Source: Leptasterias polaris
Lineage: Eukaryota; Echinodermata; Asteroidea; Forcipulatida; Asteriidae
Assembly: GCA_037783415.1 (NCBI GenBank)
Contig: JAZGTN010000068.1
Location: forward strand, 2,046,001-2,110,000
Direction of reading: 5' to 3'
DNA length: 64,000 nucleotides
Within the stretch, counting starts at the first letter, position 1. The number at the start of each line of letters is the position of its first letter. Positions 43,527 to 64,000 of this stretch are shown here, piece after piece. The translations under genes and the position numbers were made by a program. The notes under the pieces are model-generated. The model was given only the letters and a program-made list of their open reading frames with translations, did not search any database and was not told the DNA's origin.

Positions 43527-43752
43527 TTATTATTATTATTATTTATTCGACCTCAACAGTACAAGTACAGAAAATACAGTACAATGCAATAACGGAGGGG
43601 AAAAAAACCCAAAACAGAAACGACAAAGCAACAAAACATAATGAAAAACAACATAAATAAATTAATGACAAACAAATAAATAAATCAATCAATCAATCAA
43701 TCAATCAATCAGTCAATAAATTAAAAGGGAATTAAACCAATAAATAAGCTAA
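43527..43752 (-). mobile_element. 226-bp retroposon-like insertion in unit B only
   Basis: Unit C has the uninterrupted GGATCTAATGATATAGC. Here (ATT)n is at the left and a CTAA repeat is at both edges (43523-43526, 43749-43752); it contains (CAAT)n at 43686-43712. On the minus strand this is a LINE/SINE-like 3' end with (AAT)n tail. Confidence 0.75.
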
Positions 43753-44634
43753 TGATATAGCAGAATGACACATTCAGTAAAACTACAGTTATGGTAGTTT
43801 TTGTTTTGCTTAGTTAAAACAAACTTCTCTCCAGGGAGCTGCTTACACTATTTCTGTTGTTAGCTATCGGGTAATTTTTCTGCTATAAAGAAAACCTGTA
43901 TGATCACGAAGGCCTTGCCTAATAAGCCACAGAGTTACCGTGACTGTATAAGCAAAAACTTAAAATTTGTACTTACAAGATGTTGAAAAAAGACTCGGAA
44001 TATTTTAGTTTCATTTAAAAGGTTGTACTTTTACATCTCCCTTATCAGGTGTTAACAGAAAGGGAATACGTTTATCTTTTTTTTGTACATTTAACGAGTT
44101 GAACAGTGTGTTGAATATGAAAATTATAACACACAAAATATAATACCGAAAGGCATAATAAGCCTTGATTTACTCGATCTACACCATTACTAATAATATT
44201 AAAATCCCGGCCAAAACTCGCTGTCAAGTCTTTTAAAACAAAAGAAAAAAACAAAAACAAAAAACGACGGCCACCAGAGCAGATACAGACGAAAATCACT
44301 AATTTTGTCAGAGGTGTATTTTGCAACCCATTTCTGGCAACATTCCTTTACGTGCTTAAGTAAGACGTTTTTCTGTAAGTTTTTGCTCTGTGCCAAATTA
44401 ATTGTAGGCCTACATCTAGTGAGCATTCCGATCCCACTTCGCCAAAATGGGATAAAAGACAACGATGGGTCTCCTTATAACTCATATTGAATGAACTTTA
44501 TAAATCGAAGTTTTCCAGGCTGATTTCAGTATTCAGGCTAGTATGTCCGTCCTAGATCTTAATGATGGGGGTGTGTGGTGTGAAAATGGGACATGATCTC
44601 CGTATCTCTCCCGTACCATCATCAGACCATCAAA

Positions 44635-53402
<8,768 letters not shown>

Positions 53403-53765
53403 CTTAAGTTTGTAGAATCGGTGATTTATCTCTGAATACCTACTCTTTCTTTGCACCTTTTAAAAAATGTCTCTTTAATGATGAACCTAAAAACGACACA
53501 AAAACAGGCAAATAATGAAGCACTTATCAATATCTGGTTAATATGGAGAAAGCCATGTACACAAGTATATTTTACGGTGATGATGGACGCCCACTACGTA
53601 TATATAAGAACATAAGTAAAATTTCACTGATTTTTTTAAATAGCAGAACATTTATTAGGAAAGTTATATGACATTCTTTCGTACCCTCAGAGGTCACCAC
53701 ACTTTAACTATTAGTTGTAAGATGTATGCAAGATGACGTCAACATGAACAGTGCAAGGTGTTTAC

Positions 53766-53953
53766 CTTGGGATGGTGTATTGAGCATATTTCTCCGCGCA
53801 TTCTAAAAACTCCTGGGTCAGAATCGACCTGGATCCCATTTGTGGGTCAGGCTGACCCGTCAACCGGTTAAAATATGAATTTTGACTCGGATTCTGCGTC
53901 AGGTTGACTAATTCCGGAACATTTGAACACAGGTTCCGGGTCATATTGACCAA
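53766..53953 (-). CDS. Conserved upstream exon candidate, copy B
   Basis: Counterpart of 30770-30951. The frame is open, ending at AAG|GTAAAC. Together with an acceptor GGTATTCAG near 53435 it could be a 5' exon of the copy B transcript. Confidence 0.35.
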
Positions 53954-54029
53954 GAAGTTGTACAGGCCTCACGAGACCCGGAATCGATTTTTTTTAAAGA
54001 GTGTACTGTTACAATACGAAATACGGAGT

Positions 54030-54600
54030 CACAGAGGGGCACTGTTCTGAGAACAATTCCTTACTACACTTGTCTTACGTTATCTCAAAGTAAAGCGATT
54101 TTGAACGAAAAGATGGCTGCCCGTTTTCAATTCTGAAGAGTAAATATTTTAGATGGGGAGTCTGATTGTAGCTTTAGAGAACAACCAGGTTGACTACCTA
54201 GAATTAGCAGACACTTTTGGGATCAAGAGATCTACTGCAAACTTTAGCAAAAATAAAGAAAACTACATAAATACAAGGACAATCATCTCAAGGCTAAAGC
54301 AAAATAATTTGTTTTCATTTCAAATTTATGACTAACTTTTCAAACTTTACTTGATAGGCTTGTACGTGTATCATGTACAGGCTTTAACTTTTATTGTGTG
54401 TAACAAAGCAAAAAGAACAATTACATTTAATAAGACAAAACACAGGATATAAATAAAATGGAAACAACACGGAAATTAATAAATGAAATGAAATGAAATT
54501 ACCAAGAACAAATCAAGTGCCAGAACAGTAGCTAAGTCAGCTTACTCAGGGGTCCATACATCATGTTTAATTTTAACGCACAGAAGTTGAAGTTGTTCAC
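54030..54600 (+). mobile_element. Transposon remnant upstream of copy B
   Basis: Relative of 31060-31740 and 12560-13520. Best-preserved protein trace at 54153-54335: LIVALENNQVDYLELADTFG then IKRSTAN, a helix-turn-helix like those of Tc1/IS630-type transposases; the remainder is lost. Confidence 0.6.
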
Positions 54601-54769
54601 CTCGTGTTATTTATTGTTTATTTTCATGTTTACCACTTTTGAAAGCTTTAAAGTCACCTGGAAATAGATTTTTTTTTTCAAATATAGGAGTATATGTATA
54701 TTAACAATAAAAGAATTTTTTGAGTAATTGTTTGCCAGTATTTATATGTAAATAAAATAGATAAAGTTG

Positions 54770-55132
54770 TTTGGGGGCGACTCCGCCCATCCCTTTTTGT
54801 GACGTCAATCGAGGAAGACTTCGCCTCGATCGAACATCGAGCCCCCTCGAACTTGCCTGCATTTACGTTGTATATACACGTGCAAGTAGTGAGATTGTAC
54901 GTTTCGTTTGGTTATCCAAAAAGGGGATTTTTCTTGCATTTCTCCGGCAAAAATTGCTGCTGGATGCAGCAAAACTACTAAAGATGGGGTCAGCCAGCAT
55001 TTTTTTCTTGCAGATCCCAAATATAGGCAGTTACGGGCATCGAAAGTCAGGCTAACGAGGGCAAAGTGGTCCGGTCCGACGTCGTTTTCAGCGCTATGCA
55101 GCGAACACTTGGATACCCCGTCGTGTATTCCT
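54770..55132 (+). pseudogene. THAP-domain promoter/exon fragment
   Basis: Frame 54908-55141 reads AAGCSKTTKDGVSQHFFLAD ... RLTRAKWSGPTSF ... ALCSEHLDT, the C2CH THAP zinc-finger pattern, though the first Cys seems displaced. The upstream GTGACGTCAAT (CRE-like) and GAGGAAGACTTCGCCTCGAT inverted sequence look promoter-like. Joined at 55133 to unit C, where unit B has different sequence. THAP domains occur in P/Kolobok transposases and host regulators; which one is unclear. Confidence 0.5.
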
Positions 55133-55648
55133 ATGTATTGATATAAATCTTATTTAATTACCAAGAAATTAGGTACAAATCGGGTCAAGGAACGTATACA
55201 GAGCATTGAAAAGTTGCGATTTTGAAACAACGGATTCGATCAGCGAGGTGTACCAACTAGCAAACCCGCAATAACAACAACGTAGTTGGTGGTCTGACTC
55301 CCTACCCCTCCCACATGTTCATGAGCTTTCAGGTACAGCTATCTCTTGGCTATAGTGGGTTTCCGTCGTGCTAGCACTGCCGAGATACTCTGCTCGCAAG
55401 CGACACGACTGCCCCTGTGTTACGTGTACAAGTCCCCACGCTGTGCACTGTAAGACACGCTTCCTTTGCTCGGACTCTCTGAAATAAAATCTTACGTTCG
55501 ACTTTTTTGTACTATTCACAACTTGTATCCATAATTTGAATACGTTTTTTTGTGTGTCAAATACTCATGAATTCTTGTTAAAAAACATGCAGAGTTGAAT
55601 TCGGGGCAGTTTTATTAAGCACTGTATACCCGGTACTTTCCCGATATA

Positions 55649-56045
55649 TTATTTAGTACGTAGCTGCTTGAAAAAATAACACTTCTCCGATCTCCCAAAT
55701 CCAGTCGGTAAATTTACAACTAAATCGTGACCTTCCACAAAATTACGAACTGCGGTGGTTTGATGACTTTTAAACTCTTCAAGGCCCAATTTAATTCTCG
55801 CAAATTCTAACGCTGGTTCAACATTTACAGCAGTATTTCTCAAAGCCATTGCCTCGAGGCGTACTAACATTACCTACGTCTAGGTACCATACACAATATC
55901 TGTCGCTGAACGCATAATGCAAATTAGCCTCGTTTTGATCTGCCTGGTTTTTTCCGGGCAGCAAATCCAAAATCGTCAAGACGCTGTTTCGATCCAGATT
56001 TATAGACTTGCCCAGTCCTTCTGAGTCAGCCTCCCAAACAGTCAA
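55649..56045 (-). pseudogene. RecQ-like helicase N-terminal exon, copy C
   Basis: Same as 38706-39129 but a 7-bp duplication right after the Walker A (LPTGFGRS then EKCYFFK) shifts the frame. Confidence 0.65.
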
Positions 56046-59000
56046 TGTAGCGCCATCTATTGGTAGCTAGTACAAAAAACAGCGTCGCCAATCAAGACTA
56101 GTGCATAGGCTACAATCGCACTTAGAACCACATGTACATGTATTAGGATCTCATGTTATGAGACCCTAATGCGTGTACATGTAATTATGTCAATCATTCT
56201 CTGTGTGTAAGTGCGTTGACCCTAGTGGGCGGCGCTAATCCGTTGTGAAGGATCTAGAATGTGATCTATGAAGTTAGTTCTAGTACTTTCCAGAAAATAT
56301 CACAAATCCTTTATATACGGGCTGGGGATAAATCTTCGACAGGACACAAATATTCAGACTAGTGGAAGTACGACTTCTGTGACTGTTTTTCAACTCGTTG
56401 GAGGAGCTTGTGATAGAGTTCGCATTTGACCGAGTGCAGAGAGCTTAATTGAATTCCGGAAAAGACATTTTCGAACGTAATCTACAGTTCGGTATTTTGG
56501 GGTCTTCTTCCCCATATTTTGTGGCGGGTGTCAGATTGTGTACACGTTGTTGCTTCGTTTTCTTCTGGACATTTTGTCGGAGTGAGTTTAACCCGTGATA
56601 GCTCATAGTCACATCGGCAAAGAACTGATTTATCGCCCCTGAAGTTGATCGTTTTAGAGCCAGTGTATGTGATCCTCGCTGTATCTTCTGTTGATGTGAT
56701 CCTCGCCTGTATTTCATCCTGGTTGACGTATTAGCCCGCAAGATACTTATTTTGTATAAGAACCATTTTTAATGTACTTGTTTCATGCAATCATTGTACG
56801 TTTGTTAAACCAAATCGGTATTACTGAAGTGGTTGATAGTTTTATCATTAAATCACTTTGATTCTGTGTTCTTTACATCAGTGTCACCTTGTTTGATATT
56901 TCTTTGTTGCATCTGAGGAAATTCAGGCTTTTTGAGTGATTTATATTCACGGATAGTTTGGAGTTTTTTGGATCGTAACACTCATAACACTGGTCAAAGA
57001 AAATCGTCTTTAACTAGGCAAAAAACAACTTAAAAATCACACCTCACTGCCAAATCAAACTGTTATTTGGAAAAATACTGCTGCATTGTGAACTTTTCAT
57101 TAACGAATTCGTGGGAAGTTTTAGGTTTTATTATCTTGCTGTCTGATCAGAGCCAACTACAATGTCAGGGATAAATTTGCACAGAAGTGAATTTGAGCGT
57201 AAAATTAAAATTTTGTTCCAAAGGTCAAAGAAACAAGATCCTTGTAAATCCTCCGAATTCTGCACTGTACCGCAACATCCCAAATGTGTAGGCTCTATTA
57301 AGATGCGTATGTGTTTTCCAATGATAAGTAATTGTTATTTGAAACAGCTGGTTTGAATCATATAAAGGAATACTTTAAGGTTATGAATCAGCCATTTTGA
57401 TTGTCAATGTACAGAATACCAAGACTGAAAGAGAGGCTGAGGCTGCGGTGTCTGAATTGGGGGCTACGGCTACGTCTTTGTCTTGATCGCCGCGTCATCG
57501 TGTGTTGAAGTATAGGACATCCTTAACAACAGCCTTGGCAACAGCCGTAGCTGTAGCCACTAAATCAGATACAGCCGGAGTTACAAAAATGGATTATAGT
57601 CTGGTACCCTTGTTATAGTCACACAACGCAGTAATTTTAGCCCATACGGGAACAAGACAAGTATATTTCAAACTGATGGACTGATTACAGATTTCCTGAA
57701 CTGGTAAACTTGTTTATTTCCCTTATCTTATAATGTAATGTAATCTGTATATTTAAAATACTTTTATTTAAAAAAATTCACAATAATCTTAGATCCAACT
57801 TTAATTTCAAAGTTTTTAGTGTAAAATATATTGAAATAATTTGAAAATGCTCATGTAACCAATTTTCATATAATTTGTATAAAAGCTATAATAGTATGTA
57901 TTTGCACAGAATTGCAGTCACAATCAGAGTATATCCAGAATAAATCTAATTGGATTAAAGGTGAAAATGGTATTTGTTAATTAACTGTGCAGGCTAAAAT
58001 TCTATGGCAATGATTACTGTGTAATTCTGCGCTTACCGTCACCATTCTCTATTTACAGGGTAAGCGTAAAATGTCTGCGCTCTGTGTCAAGCGAAGAATG
58101 CTCATGTTATGGTCAAAGTAACACTTAGTCACAAGCGTCCTTTTTCGCTTACAGTATGAAGAACCATGAACTTTAGTCTGTATTTTAATCTGGAGAGTTT
58201 TGGGTAAACGATTTTTTTTTTCGATGATACCGGTCCTGAATTTTGAAATTAAAAATTAATCCTGCTTCAAATGTTTATTTATGAGCTCCTTTTGAATCAA
58301 GTTTACAAGCGGGTTTGTCAAGTATAGCCTAATCATACAAAACTCTTAAAATAATTATGATCAACGAGCAGAACAAAATTGTCTTTTCTTATTTTTTATC
58401 TTGACGATAAGGCCTATTTTTTAATATAATTAATAATTATCAACTGTCCTTTATATTAAGTAGTATTGCTAATTGTTGTTTCTATTTGCCAAACTAAAAA
58501 CAGTAAACCTAGGTTTAAAAACTTCCAAAATAAAACAGTTATTCAGTGTTTTCTAAAAATGTGTAAACTTCATTTGAATGAGTTTGTACACAGGTTGGTT
58601 TTGTGTGTTTGCTAACTCGAAAATGGGACTCAATTTATGCATGCTTCCAAAAAACAAATGTTGAAATTATCTTTGAATTAACAATTTATATCTGGTAAAA
58701 GATTAAAACATCTTTTAAAAATGTAGTCATAAGGCTTCAAATGCCAATATATCTTTTGATGAAGTAAGTTTCTAATAATAAAACAGGTTTCAGTGAAGGC
58801 AACAGAGTAAAAAGGATGTTTGTATTTTGTACTTACAAATTGCATAATTATGAATGAATCAAATGTAATGATAATAGTTTTCCTGTTGCTTTTTAAACCA
58901 AATGTGTGCATTGCGCCAGGGGCTTTTTGTTTCAGTATGGACACGGTATGGTACATTAGTTGAGACTTCCAGTTAACATAATTCTACATGCACTGTAGGA

Positions 59001-59084
59001 TAAATCCCCCGGACCTATAACTTCGTTTCATTAAATTGTGTACTTTCAGATGCCTGAAGAGAAAGGCCTCATGCCTGAATCCTA

Positions 59085-60289
59085 CACTGTAAAAAAAAAA
59101 TCCTGTAAATTTACAGAAAAATGCAGGCAACTCCATTTCCAACATTTTGCTGTATAATACTTTTACATAACTGGTAGCCCTATGTCAATTTGGTTTACAA
59201 AATGTCTGTTATAGCCTAATAACGAAACTTTAGTATATTTACGTTTTCTTCCGTTCTTCCCAAATACAGTCTTGTTGTAAAAGTACCCCCTTATTTGTTA
59301 TTCCTTTGTACGGAGAGTTTGTGAAAATGAATAATCTTTTGTTATTTTACTAGTATTTTTGTACTCGAATTGTACTGTTTTTCTGTAATTGATACTACAA
59401 ATTTGTTTTTCTAGATTAACAGCAGCAAATGTATTTTTTTTTTTTATAAAAGTAATGTTATTTTCTCTTGGGTTGGAGGATGGGCCTGTTGAATAGCGAA
59501 GCGCTGCTCAAACTGACTCAATATTGAATTGTAGCCAGTTCCAATGACCGTATCTTCCAGCTTGTCTTCGAAACTTTGTGGGTAATCCTCCACGAACTTG
59601 GCAGCTATAACAACCAGCTGTAGCTAGGCTTGCGACGAATCATTCGGATCATTTCCCGTTGGTCAGCTTGGAATGACATTTCTTGCAACCTTGTAACATA
59701 CTCCAAATCAGAAGGCTTATCAACTCCAAGGTCTAGTAATGCTTCCACAAGTTAATTGTTTTATTGTAGTTGAAATTGTTGCCAATTTTTGGCAGACGTA
59801 TTGTTCTATGATACAAAGGTCAGGTGTGTCCTCGTCACTGGAACTCATTAACACAACAGCTGGTTTGGACTTCAACACTGTGCATAAAAAACACCGGTGA
59901 CCAAGCGTGCCTTGGTACTCTGCAAGGAATTGTGGGATTGCTTTGCACCGCGCATACTGCAGTTTAAATGTTACTCCGCAGTATTTTCTGTATTTTTACC
60001 AAGATATGATGTTAATATACAAACAATTTAGTAAAATTACCTAAAACTTATTGAGAAACATTGCTCATGTATTTTTACAAACAAATCTACAATGATTTCT
60101 GTAAATTTACAAAAATCGTCCCTTTTTAGCTGTAAAGACACATTTAAAATGTAAATTTACGAAATCGGTAAAATAACGGGGATTTTTACCAAGTTTTTGT
60201 CATTTTGCGGAAATATTTCAGTAAAAATGAAAAACAAATGGTTTTTGGGTTTTTTTTCTCTGTAAAAAAAACAAATTCTTTTTACAGTG
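59085..60289. mobile_element. TA-target element with TGTAAATTTACAG-type ends (unit C only)
   Basis: CACTGTAAAAAAAAAA at the left, TTTTTACAGTG at the right, TA duplicated (59083-59084, 60290-60291). Unit B keeps the empty site GAATCCTAATCTACG (TA at 43217-43218), so the boundaries are exact. Ends are rich in TTTACAG/CTGTAAA and GTAAAA words. The interior carries a gene fragment (59465-59760). Confidence 0.93.
59465..59760 (-). pseudogene. SAMD3-like gene fragment inside TA element
   Basis: Minus strand: LVEALLDLGVDKPSDLEYVT, then after a frame change AAKFVEDYPQSFEDKLEDTV, IGTGYNSILSQFEQRF. The VxxYPxSFxD...GxGYxSLxxQ pattern recalls the post-SAM region of SAMD3-like proteins, as in 33168-33825. 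Confidence 0.5.
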
Positions 60290-61464
60290 TAATCTACGCA
60301 TTATTGTAACACAAGACTTGTTAATGTATGATGCAATTACTACTAAAATGACTATTTCAAATCACACTATATGTCAGACCATGGTATCTAAAAACAAATT
60401 TTGTCTAACCCATTGTGTCTAACAAATCTACAGTAGCCCAACACAATCTGTCCCTAATTAATGATATACAGCCAATAGGGACCAACAAACCATTTTATCC
60501 AATCCAACGTGTCTGACAAAATTATATCCAACCTATTTTATCTGACAAACCATTATATACAACCCATTGTGTCTCAAAAACCTTACAAAAAGGGATCTAA
60601 TGATATAGCAGAATGACACATTCAGTAAAACTACAGTTATGGTAGTTTTTGTTTTGCTTAGTTAAAACAAACTTCTCTCCAGGGAGCTGCTTACACTATT
60701 TCTGTTGTTAGCTATCGGGTAATTTTTCTGATATAAAGAAAACCTGTATGATCACGAAGGCCTTGCCTAATAAGCCACAGAGTTACCGTGACTGTATAAG
60801 CAAAAACTTAAAATTTGTGCTTACAAGATGTTGAAAAAAGACTCGGAATATTTTAGTTTCATTTAAAAGGTTGTACTTTTACATCTCCCTTATCAGGTGT
60901 TAACAGAAAGGGAATACGTTTATCTTTTTTTATACATTTAATGAGTTGAACAGTGTGTTGAATATGAAAATTATAACACACAAAATATAATACCGAAAGG
61001 CATAATAAGCCTTGATTTACTCGATCTACACCATTACTAATAATATTAAAATCCCGGCCAAAACTCGCTGTCAAGTCTTTTAAAACAAAAGAAAAAAACA
61101 AAAACAAAAAACGACGGCCACCAGAGCAGATACAGACGAAAATCACTAATTTTGTCAGAGTTGTATTTTGCAACCCATTTATGGCAACATTCCTTTACGT
61201 GCTTAAGTAAGACGTTTTTCTGTAAGTTTTTGCTCTGTGCCAAATTAATTGTAGGCCTACATCTAGTGAGCATTCCGATCCCACTTCGCCAAAATGGGAT
61301 AAAAGACAACGATGGGTCTCCTTATAACTCATATTGAATGAACTTTATAAATCGAAGTTTTCCAGGCTGATTTCAGTATTCAGGCTAGTATTTCCGTCCT
61401 AGATCTTAATGATGGGGGTGTGTGGTGTGAAAATGGGACATGATCTCCGTATCAGACCATCAAA

Positions 61465-61917
61465 TTATCGACTGTTATTGATCGCATCGACGGCAAACTG
61501 AGCATCTGGCCGATTCATATCAAGGAGGGCGCGCCTCAGTGTATCCATTGTTTCCTCTCTTGTCTTTCCCAACTGTTTCCCAGTGAAAATTTCCAAGACA
61601 ATTTCTGTGGGACTTCTTCGTTCACGTCCTGCTTTAGCATCGATGCTTTTGATGCTTACTGAGCAGCCAAGGTCTGTCTTCAACAGTAGGTTTAGCAGTT
61701 TACGCCAGTCGTTTTCCAGAGGATTGGGATCATCCATCAGGTTGCAAAGTTTATTGAAAATGGACTCTTCGAGTAGTCTGGATCCGATCATTGTTGAATT
61801 AGCACTGGTGAATTGTGGCATCTTCATTTGTTTCAAGAACATATTCATTTGTTTCAAGAACATCTTCCTCATCCGTTCTATTTGTGTGTCTCGATCCAAT
61901 ACCGGTGGTGGTGGATC
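61465..61917 (-). CDS. Copy C exon 5: death domain
   Basis: Acceptor ATCGGCAG, three bases different in position from copy B but in the same frame (DPPPPVLDRDTQIER). The death domain is nearly identical to B, with EIFTGKQLG in place of EFFSAKQLG. Confidence 0.85.
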   Translation of the reverse strand, partial: DPPPPVLDRDTQIERMRKMFLKQMNMFLKQMKMPQFTSANSTMIGSRLLEESIFNKLCNLMDDPNPLENDWRKLLNLLLKTDLGCSVSIKSIDAKAGRERRSPTEIVLEIFTGKQLGKTREETMDTLRRALLDMNRPDAQFAVDAINNSR

Positions 61918-64000
61918 CTGCCGATTTTATAAAGTAAAAAGGTGAGCTGTCAAACTTATGTGGGTAGTGATAAATGTACAAGACCATCGGTTTTTGAAAG
62001 AAAGAATTCCTTCCCATCCTCTAGTTTTCAATCACACCTTAGGCCTACAACAAACCTGTGGAGTAATATCAATTAGTTGACTCTTTATAGGTGGTTATGA
62101 CTGTTTTAGCGAAAATTAATGTTTGTTCAAGATTTTGTGCATGATCATGGGGTCTTATTTCGATCGCTGCAATCGAAACAATGAACAATTGCAGAGATTT
62201 ATAGGGTCTTCAAATACAGCTTTAGTTTGACAGTTTTTCAGAGCGTTCGTTTCAATTGTGGCAATCGTAACAAGAAGCCGTTATGATTTGTGTTATCATC
62301 AAACGTCTTTCGCTTGCCTACATAAAATAGTGAAATTTCTGAGCAACATATTTCACTGGAGAATTGATACTGGCATAAACGTAAAATCAGAAAGTACTCG
62401 GATTCAAATTAATCACTTTTTAATAATTACCAATCTTGTATAACTATAGACAATGAAATGTATGCCTAAATTATTAAGTTTTTGCCTTATTTTCACTGAA
62501 ACATTATTTTGACCTACCTGGTTTGCGACTACTGAGAAGGTCACCTCATAGTCGCTACCTGCACTGCCTTCTTGATAGACTATCATGCGAGCTTTGAAGC
62601 AAACCTTCTGAAAGTCTGAGCATCGTTTAGCGAAAAACATCACGGACGGAACAGCTTGAGCACAACATGCCGTGGTTTCTCGCCATAACAAATCTCGGTC
62701 GAATTTCTGTCAAATCAAAACAAATATAGAATGAGATTTAACAACGCAACAGCGACTTAAATTACGACACAAGAATGGCACAGAACTTAGGTTTTTCATA
62801 CCCGTTGGCAAGATTTCGGTTCAGTGATTTTCCAGGACTCTATGCTGCTTGAGATTTTCGCCACCATGTCTTGGTCGTTCTTCCTAACAATCAGTGGACT
62901 TTTACTGTCTGCCAAATAGAAACGATACTTCTTCTCCTCATTCTCCACTTCCTGTAAATTAAAATTACATGTTTGGTCATCATCGAAAAAAGATATGATT
63001 AGTTTCAGTCCGAAAGCTCAGCGATTATCAAGTTCATACCTATCCTCCAGAGAAATGTGAAATGCTGTCAAAATTTAGCATTTAAGATCTCAAAAAATCA
63101 TCACTGCTTATTTTGCTTGCAGCAATCGAAAAAAGCCCGACGTGAATTTGCACGAAATTATGGAAAACAATATTTTTGACGTGTTTACTGTTTTGTTTTT
63201 TTACAAAAGTTTCATAATCGACTTTGTCAAAAAACAAAACATGTATTTGCCTATTAGAAGAAAAACGTTGGATTTAAAAGTGACAACAAATATTTTTGGT
63301 TGATAGATCTCCTACAATCCGTACAAGTCTTCGCTGAAATTGTGTCATAAAAAATATGTTTGTTGCTGTTTGTTGAGGTGTTGTTGGTCAGTTTGTACGT
63401 TTGTTTTGTTTTTTGTTATAGCTTGCATGACCGTATACACCATAAAACTTTGAAACAAAACTAATGTTCGGTAAATGACAGCAACAACAAGTCCAGCAAA
63501 ATAACAAATAACGAACAGTTTAGTATAAAGTAACTCACTTGAACATTTATGTTGATGTCATCAACTAGTCGAAGACGAAGTTCTACTTCATCATCATCAG
63601 CTTTGCGGATGAACACGCAAGGTATAATAGACTTCTTCAAGATGGTTCCGTCCACAGGCGAAGCTGTAGCCCCAAACCCACAGAAATGATTAACTGAAAA
63701 TGTTATGGAATCATTGTCAACAACAGTTATGACGTCCAAACCTTCACTAAGCTCACTGGAACCACCCGAAGATAACTTAGACAAGGAAAACTTGCAGGAT
63801 GACGTTTCCTTGACACAGTGGGGCATAGTCAAGACGACATCTTTGTCAAAGACGGTGTCTGGCGGTCCACAGTGGACAAATGGAGTTGAGAAACTAGGCT
63901 TGTCAACTGACGAGGTACCAGTGACGAAGATGTAGACTTGTTGCGTTTGTTCCACAGGTATTGCGCCAGGAGGAACGTACAAGTGAACGTCTATATCGTG
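61465..64000 (-). CDS. ZU5-UPA-death domain protein, copy C (5' end outside window)
   Basis: Exons >64000-63539, 62951-62802, 62706-62518 and 61917-61465, same phases as copy B. The visible parts are open: ZU5 from VPPGAIP (IFVTGTSSVDKPSF, FVHCGPPDTVF), UPA-like exons and a death domain. It differs from B by a 21-bp tandem duplication in exon 5 (MFLKQMNMFLKQM) and four extra codons in exon 4. Probably functional; exon 1 and upstream sequence are not visible. Same proposed role as copy B. Confidence 0.8.
62518..62706 (-). CDS. Copy C exon 4
   Basis: 189 bp, phase 0 (acceptor TTTGACAG, donor CAG|GTAGGT). KFDRDLLWRETTACCAQAVP ... VCFKARMIVYQEGSAGSDYE. Confidence 0.8.
62802..62951 (-). CDS. Copy C exon 3
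   Basis: 150 bp, phase 0, EVENEEKKYRFYLADSKSPL-type sequence; donor CGG|GTATGA. Confidence 0.8.
63539..64000 (-). CDS. Copy C exon 2 (partial)
   Basis: Donor CAA|GTGAGT at 63538. Holds the C-terminal ZU5 half and the UPA start (HFCGFGATASPVDG). Continues past the window end. Confidence 0.85.

Larger units (their letters stand above)
55133..64000. repeat. Segmental duplication, unit C (runs off the window)
   Basis: Direct repeat of unit B. Spacer 56780-59084 and 60292-61464 corresponds to B 39890-43216 and 43219-44634 and shows no gene. It has the 7-bp gain that breaks the RecQ frame and the 1205-bp TA element. Confidence 0.92.

Noticed and set aside
44072..44490. Frames conserved between units B and C (FWRSGIGMLTRCRPTINLAQ and its complement)
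   Set aside because: Conservation is explained by the recent duplication as a whole; the same level is seen in non-coding parts, and there are no splice sites or domain.

Overview
This is eukaryotic, almost certainly animal, DNA. Coding stretches are short, separated by GT-AG introns, and embedded in a very large amount of transposon sequence. There are no bacterial operons. Several weak signs suggest a marine invertebrate deuterostome, with an echinoderm as my first guess: frequent AGGCCTA words, TTAGGG-type telomere-like repeats, CR1-like and restriction-endonuclease LINEs, and tandemly multiplied ZU5/death-domain genes. This is inference and the species is not identified.

Region 1-12.0 kb is a stack of nested insertions. 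A decayed CR1-like LINE runs on the minus strand, with a coiled-coil plus SGNH-esterase ORF1 and an endonuclease/RT ORF2. It was hit by (i) a 1.4-kb TA-target DNA element at 478-1904, (ii) a tRNA-derived SINE at 3521-3952, and (iii) a young LTR retrotransposon at 4944-9904. The LTR element has 203-bp LTRs with one mismatch, a CCAG target duplication, a tRNA-Ser-type primer site and a polypurine tract. Its single ORF carries a helix-hairpin-helix start, integrase remnants and an apparently complete TatD nuclease; protease, RT and RNase H are missing. A foldback element lies at 10302-11948.

Region 12.1-16.3 kb holds the first of three copies of a composite repeat (called Q here) with a palindromic 12/42-bp array; another TA element is inserted in it. 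Region 16.3-21.0 kb is an apparently intact two-ORF LINE. At 21472-22861 is a Mutator-like element with perfect 84-bp terminal inverted repeats and 9-bp target duplications, apparently carrying a host promoter/first exon. Q copy 2 (23.5-25.0 kb) abuts the first ZU5/death-domain gene copy.

Region 25-64 kb is built from a tandemly duplicated module whose genes run on the minus strand. Copy A (25331-30272) is a pseudogene with at least two frame disruptions and no death-domain exon. Copy B (44635-53402) reads as a five-exon gene with all phase-0 junctions: an MGCFC lipidation-like start, acidic linker, ZU5, UPA-like region and death domain (UNC5CL/PIDD-like architecture). Copy C (61465 to beyond 64000) is a close paralogue cut by the window end. 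B and C also share about 6 kb of non-coding sequence and a broken RecQ-like helicase exon. Comparing B with C gives clean empty and filled sites for several insertions: 59085-60289 only in C, 40990-41970 and 43527-43752 only in B.

No conventional rRNA, tRNA or CRISPR locus is present. The non-transposon genes with good support are the ZU5/death-domain paralogues; they would plausibly act as intracellular death-fold adaptors. Nearly everything else is mobile DNA or its remains.
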